From positions 1 to 7,823 of the forward strand of contig JAFXBH010000064.1 in NCBI GenBank assembly GCA_017521875.1: DNA of 7,823 bases, written 5' to 3'. Below the pieces are notes generated by a model that saw nothing but the letters and a program-made list of their open reading frames with translations, searched no databases and had not been told where the DNA came from. Numbering within the stretch: position 1 is the stretch's first letter; every line of letters starts with the position of its first letter. Positions 6,118-7,823 of this stretch are shown here, in pieces. This stretch comes from Oscillospiraceae bacterium (GTDB lineage: Bacteria; Bacillota; Clostridia; Oscillospirales; Oscillospiraceae). The translations under genes were made by a program, and so were the position numbers.

Positions 6118-6335
6118 TCCATCATCACCTTTCTTATAATGTATATCACTACAATATATATAATACAGAAAAACTTTATCCTCAGGTGCGGGCAGGGCCT
6201 TGTAAAAATGTGAAGGTCTTTTACCGACGAAAGAGGAATTTTGACTCGAAAAAGAATCAGTTTTTGCATCTTGCACAAAAACGAATCGTTTCGTTTGTGC
6301 AACATTTCTTGCTATACCGTCCCTTTTGCGGGTAC
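6118..6335 (-). other. Long (about 218 nt) untranslated leader of the importer operon
   Basis: Lies between the predicted transcription start near 6335 and the ATPase ATG. It contains the hairpin-forming operator at 6271-6302, a poorly paired AT-rich inverted repeat at about 6135-6165 just upstream of the ribosome binding site, and no gene. I see no match to a riboswitch or T-box that I can recognise, and no hairpin followed by a T-tract, so no attenuator is supported. Its length leaves room for post-transcriptional control. Confidence 0.5.
6271..6302. promoter_or_regulatory. Operator-like site O1 inside a larger inverted repeat
   Basis: The inner part AAACGAATCGTTTCGTTT (6279-6296) is a LacI-family style operator: central CpG at 6287-6288 and 7-bp arms AAACGAA/TTCGTTT. 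It resembles the E. coli RbsR-type site AGCGAAACGTTTCGCT as I remember it. It is wrapped in a perfect 9-bp outer repeat TTGCACAAA/TTTGTGCAA whose symmetry centre is offset by one base from the inner one. It lies about 40-55 bp downstream of the predicted importer transcription start, where a bound repressor could block elongation. In minus-strand RNA it folds into a 6+7 bp stem with a 2-nt bulge and loop ACGA. Confidence 0.72.
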
Positions 6336-6341
6336 ATGGCT

Positions 6342-6370
6342 ATTATAATAAACTTTGCCAAAAAAATCAA
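6342..6370 (-). promoter_or_regulatory. Sigma-A-type promoter of the importer operon
   Basis: Minus strand TTGATT (6370-6365), 17-bp spacer, perfect TATAAT (6347-6342). Predicted start near 6335. It is back to back with the regulator promoter: the two -35 boxes are 21 bp apart, separated by AT-rich sequence that could also act as an upstream element for both. Confidence 0.8.
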
Positions 6371-6391
6371 CATATTTTTTTAGAAATTGTA

Positions 6392-6420
6392 TTGACAGTA
6401 CAAAAATATTTTTATATTAT
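6392..6420 (+). promoter_or_regulatory. Sigma-A-type promoter of the LacI-family regulator gene
   Basis: A perfect TTGACA (6392-6397), 17-bp spacer and TATTAT (6415-6420). Predicted start near 6427, leaving a leader of about 68 nt that contains operator-like site O2. Confidence 0.82.
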
Positions 6421-6453
6421 AAAGAAAACATAAGGGAGCCTATGGCGTTTTTG

Positions 6454-6469
6454 CGCGAATCGTTTCGCG
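6454..6469. promoter_or_regulatory. Operator-like site O2 in the regulator leader
   Basis: CGCGAATCGTTTCGCG has 6-bp inverted arms CGCGAA/TTCGCG with a central CpG at 6461-6462. It shares the exact 12-mer CGAATCGTTTCG with O1, in the same orientation, with centres 174 bp apart. It lies about 30-40 bp downstream of the predicted regulator transcription start and 25 bp before the ATG, fitting autorepression. It differs by one central base from the core GCGAAACGTTTCGC of the E. coli RbsR-type operator as I recall it. Confidence 0.75.
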
Positions 6470-6494
6470 TTTTGTAGGATTTTAAGGAGAAAAA

Positions 6495-7478
6495 ATGGCC
6501 ACAATCAAGGATGTCGCATTATTGGCCGGCGTTGCGCCGTCCACCATTTCCAAATACATAAACGGCGGCAAAGTGCGCCAGGAAAACGAAGAAGCCATCC
6601 GGAAAGCCATTGCCGATCTGGATTACCGGGCAGACCCCTTTGCCAGAGGCTTAAAGATGGGCCGTAACCGCAGCGTGGGTATCCTGCTGCCGGATATGAC
6701 CGCCCCTTTCTACGGCAATGTGGTTACCACTATGTCCCGGTTGATGCGGGAAAAGGATTATCACTGTCTCATCTCCTCCTATGGCGCCAATCACGGCCTG
6801 GAGCGGGACAATCTGAAATTTATGCTCACCTGCGGCATTGACGGTCTGGTATACGCGCCGGAAGATCTGTCTGCCGAAGAATTTAAAGAACTGACTGCCA
6901 ACTGCGGCATTCCCATTGTGCTGATCGACCGGATCATTCAGGGCGTGGATATCGACGCCGTTCTGGTGGATAATGCAGATGTGGTTTACAAGGCGGTGAA
7001 TCAATTGTTGGCCAAAGGCCACCAGCGGATCGCCATCATCACCGGCCCCAAATCCGTCTATACGGCAAAAGAACGTATGGTCGGCTACTTAAGAGCCCTG
7101 TCTGATGCCGGCATTCTCTATGACGATGCTTTGGTGATCAGCGGTGATAACGATTTTGCCACCGGCTATCGCAGTTGCGATGCCCTGCGGAGACTGAAAA
7201 ATCCGCCCACCGCGGTATTTACCACCAACTACGACATTACCATGGGTTACATCACCGCAGCCCGGGAACGGGGCTTACATATCCCCGAAGATGTGGATAT
7301 CTTCGGATTTGACAGCGTGGAAACCTGCTCTATGATGCAGCCGCCCCTGCCGGTGGTGCAGCAGCCGGATACGCTGATCGGCAAAACCGCTGCCCAGTAT
7401 CTGCTGGATCGGCTGGAAGGTTACGCAGGCGACCCCCGGGTCACCCGGTTGGCCTGCAAACTGTCTCTGGAAAAGTGA
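6495..7478 (+). CDS. LacI-family transcriptional regulator
   Basis: A DNA-binding repressor of 327 aa, about the usual length. The N-terminal helix-turn-helix begins TIKDVALLAGVAPSTISKYING (residues 3-24), the hinge helix PFARGLKMGR (48-57) holds Leu53 at the position that intercalates into a central CpG in PurR/LacI, and the rest is a type I periplasmic-binding-like effector domain (SVGILLPDMTAPFYGNVV onward). AAGGAG lies five bases before the ATG. The gene is divergent from the importer operon and about 70 bp upstream of fucI on the same strand, so a sugar effector from the fucose-type pathway is the natural guess. O1 and O2 flank the two divergent promoters and are the best candidates for its binding sites. 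In recognition-helix positions 15, 16 and 20 it has Pro, Ser and Lys, unlike PurR or CcpA. Effector and full regulon unknown. Confidence 0.93.
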   Translation: MATIKDVALLAGVAPSTISKYINGGKVRQENEEAIRKAIADLDYRADPFARGLKMGRNRSVGILLPDMTAPFYGNVVTTMSRLMREKDYHCLISSYGANHGLERDNLKFMLTCGIDGLVYAPEDLSAEEFKELTANCGIPIVLIDRIIQGVDIDAVLVDNADVVYKAVNQLLAKGHQRIAIITGPKSVYTAKERMVGYLRALSDAGILYDDALVISGDNDFATGYRSCDALRRLKNPPTAVFTTNYDITMGYITAARERGLHIPEDVDIFGFDSVETCSMMQPPLPVVQQPDTLIGKTAAQYLLDRLEGYAGDPRVTRLACKLSLEK

Positions 7479-7494
7479 CTTATTATAATATAAT
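7461..7494 (+). promoter_or_regulatory. Probable fucI promoter with weak -35
   Basis: Two overlapping perfect TATAAT boxes at 7484-7489 and 7489-7494, just after the regulator stop codon. The best -35 at 17-bp spacing (CTGTCT, 7461-7466, inside the end of the regulator gene) matches only three of six consensus bases. fucI may need an activator or may also be read through from the regulator promoter, since no terminator lies between them. Confidence 0.5.
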
Positions 7495-7496
7495 GT

Positions 7497-7520
7497 ATAA
7501 AAACGCAATCGCGTATTTAT
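7497..7520. promoter_or_regulatory. Palindrome at the predicted fucI transcription start
   Basis: Ten-base arms ATAAAAACGC and GCGTATTTAT with one mismatch, around AATC. It begins within a few bases of the predicted start (about 7496-7501) and ends 13 bases before the AGGAGG box, a classic repressor position. The core ACGCAATCGCGT shares AATCG with O1 and O2 but is centred on A|T, not CpG, so it may bind a different regulator. It can also form a 5'-leader hairpin. Confidence 0.55.
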
Positions 7521-7547
7521 AGAAATTGCATTTAGGAGGAAATTATT

Positions 7548-7823
7548 ATGGCAAAGAATAGATATATCGGCGAATATCCTGTCATTGGCATTCGTCCCAT
7601 CGTTGACGGCCGTCGTGGCCCTCAGATGATGCGTGAAAGTCTGGAACCCCTGGTTTGGGCAATGGCAGAGGCTGCCAAGAAACTGTTTGAGGAGAATCTG
7701 TTCTACTCCAACGGCGAGCCTGTTAAGGTTGTTTTGGCTGATACCTGCATCGGTCGTGTACCCGAGGCTGCTGCTTGCGCAAACAAGTTTAAGAAGGAAG
7801 GCGTTTCCATCACTCTGTCCGTA
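7548..7823 (+). CDS. fucI: L-fucose isomerase, N-terminal part
   Basis: The first 92 residues of a protein that runs off the window; the full family length is close to 590-600 aa. FucI is a cytoplasmic Mn-dependent isomerase converting L-fucose to L-fuculose (and D-arabinose to D-ribulose). The N-terminus YPVIGIRPIVDGRRGP...RESLE and the segment VVLADTCIGRVPEAAACANKF closely match the start of E. coli FucI (KIGIRPVIDGRR, ISDTCIAGMAEAAACEEKF, from memory). The metal-binding residues lie further on and are not visible. AGGAGGA is seven bases before the ATG. Codon use (CGT for Arg, GTT and GCT common) differs from the regulator gene and suggests high expression. It defines the probable substrate of the locus. 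Fragment only, so intactness cannot be judged. Confidence 0.9.
   Translation, partial: MAKNRYIGEYPVIGIRPIVDGRRGPQMMRESLEPLVWAMAEAAKKLFEENLFYSNGEPVKVVLADTCIGRVPEAAACANKFKKEGVSITLSV

Noticed and set aside
4561..6213. Long plus-strand open frame (550 codons) across the ABC ATPase
   Set aside because: Antisense shadow of the ATPase gene. The His/Leu/Gln-rich translation is what reversed ABC codons give; no domain or start signal.
6118..6276. N-terminal extension of the ATPase by 53 residues
   Set aside because: The added sequence crosses the AT-rich leader, has no family similarity, and a ribosome binding site supports the ATG at 6117.
6118..6335. Riboswitch or T-box in the importer leader
   Set aside because: Length is suggestive, but I recognise no conserved aptamer or T-box motif and no terminator hairpin with a T-tract. 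A covariance-model search would settle it.

Overview
The window looks like a chromosomal sugar-use locus from a Gram-positive gut-type Clostridia member, perhaps Oscillospiraceae/Ruminococcaceae. The pointers are strong AGGAGG-type ribosome binding sites, AT-rich sigma-A-type promoters between moderately GC-rich genes, a Firmicutes-style lipoprotein signal (lipobox LAAC) on the sugar-binding protein, and an island of short palindromes of the TCATTSCGA...GGSAATCT kind. The genus assignment is inference; no marker gene is present.

Layout: (1) 1-1908, minus strand: a two-gene unit in which an FGGY kinase of the rhamnulokinase (RhaB) type is followed 16 nt later by a short-chain dehydrogenase/reductase (SDR) cut by the window edge. 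It has a clean promoter (TTGAAC-17-TATAAT) with a 36-bp palindrome abutting its -35 box. (2) 2020-6117, minus strand: a ribose-type (CUT2) sugar ABC importer in the order ATPase, permease, 400-bp gap, substrate-binding lipoprotein, strong terminator. The 400-bp gap holds six palindromic repeat units. (3) 6118-6494: a regulatory region with back-to-back promoters for the importer (minus) and a LacI-family regulator (plus), flanked by two operator-like sites that share the 12-mer CGAATCGTTTCG. (4) 6495-7478, plus strand: the LacI-family regulator. (5) 7548-end, plus strand: the first 92 codons of an L-fucose isomerase (FucI), preceded by a further palindrome at its probable transcription start.

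How it fits together: the importer would bring in a monosaccharide (L-fucose most likely, with D-arabinose or another 6-deoxyhexose possible). FucI would isomerise it to the ketose and the RhaB-like kinase would phosphorylate that at C1. A class II aldolase is expected but not visible; it may lie beyond either end. The SDR may act on a pathway aldehyde, ketose or polyol, but its substrate cannot be read from the sequence. The LacI-type protein is the obvious local regulator of itself and the importer.

The genes themselves are familiar families and I found no clearly new enzyme system. The most noteworthy material is non-coding: the repeat island inside the transporter operon, the paired operators around the divergent promoters, and two other palindromes at the kinase and fucI promoters.
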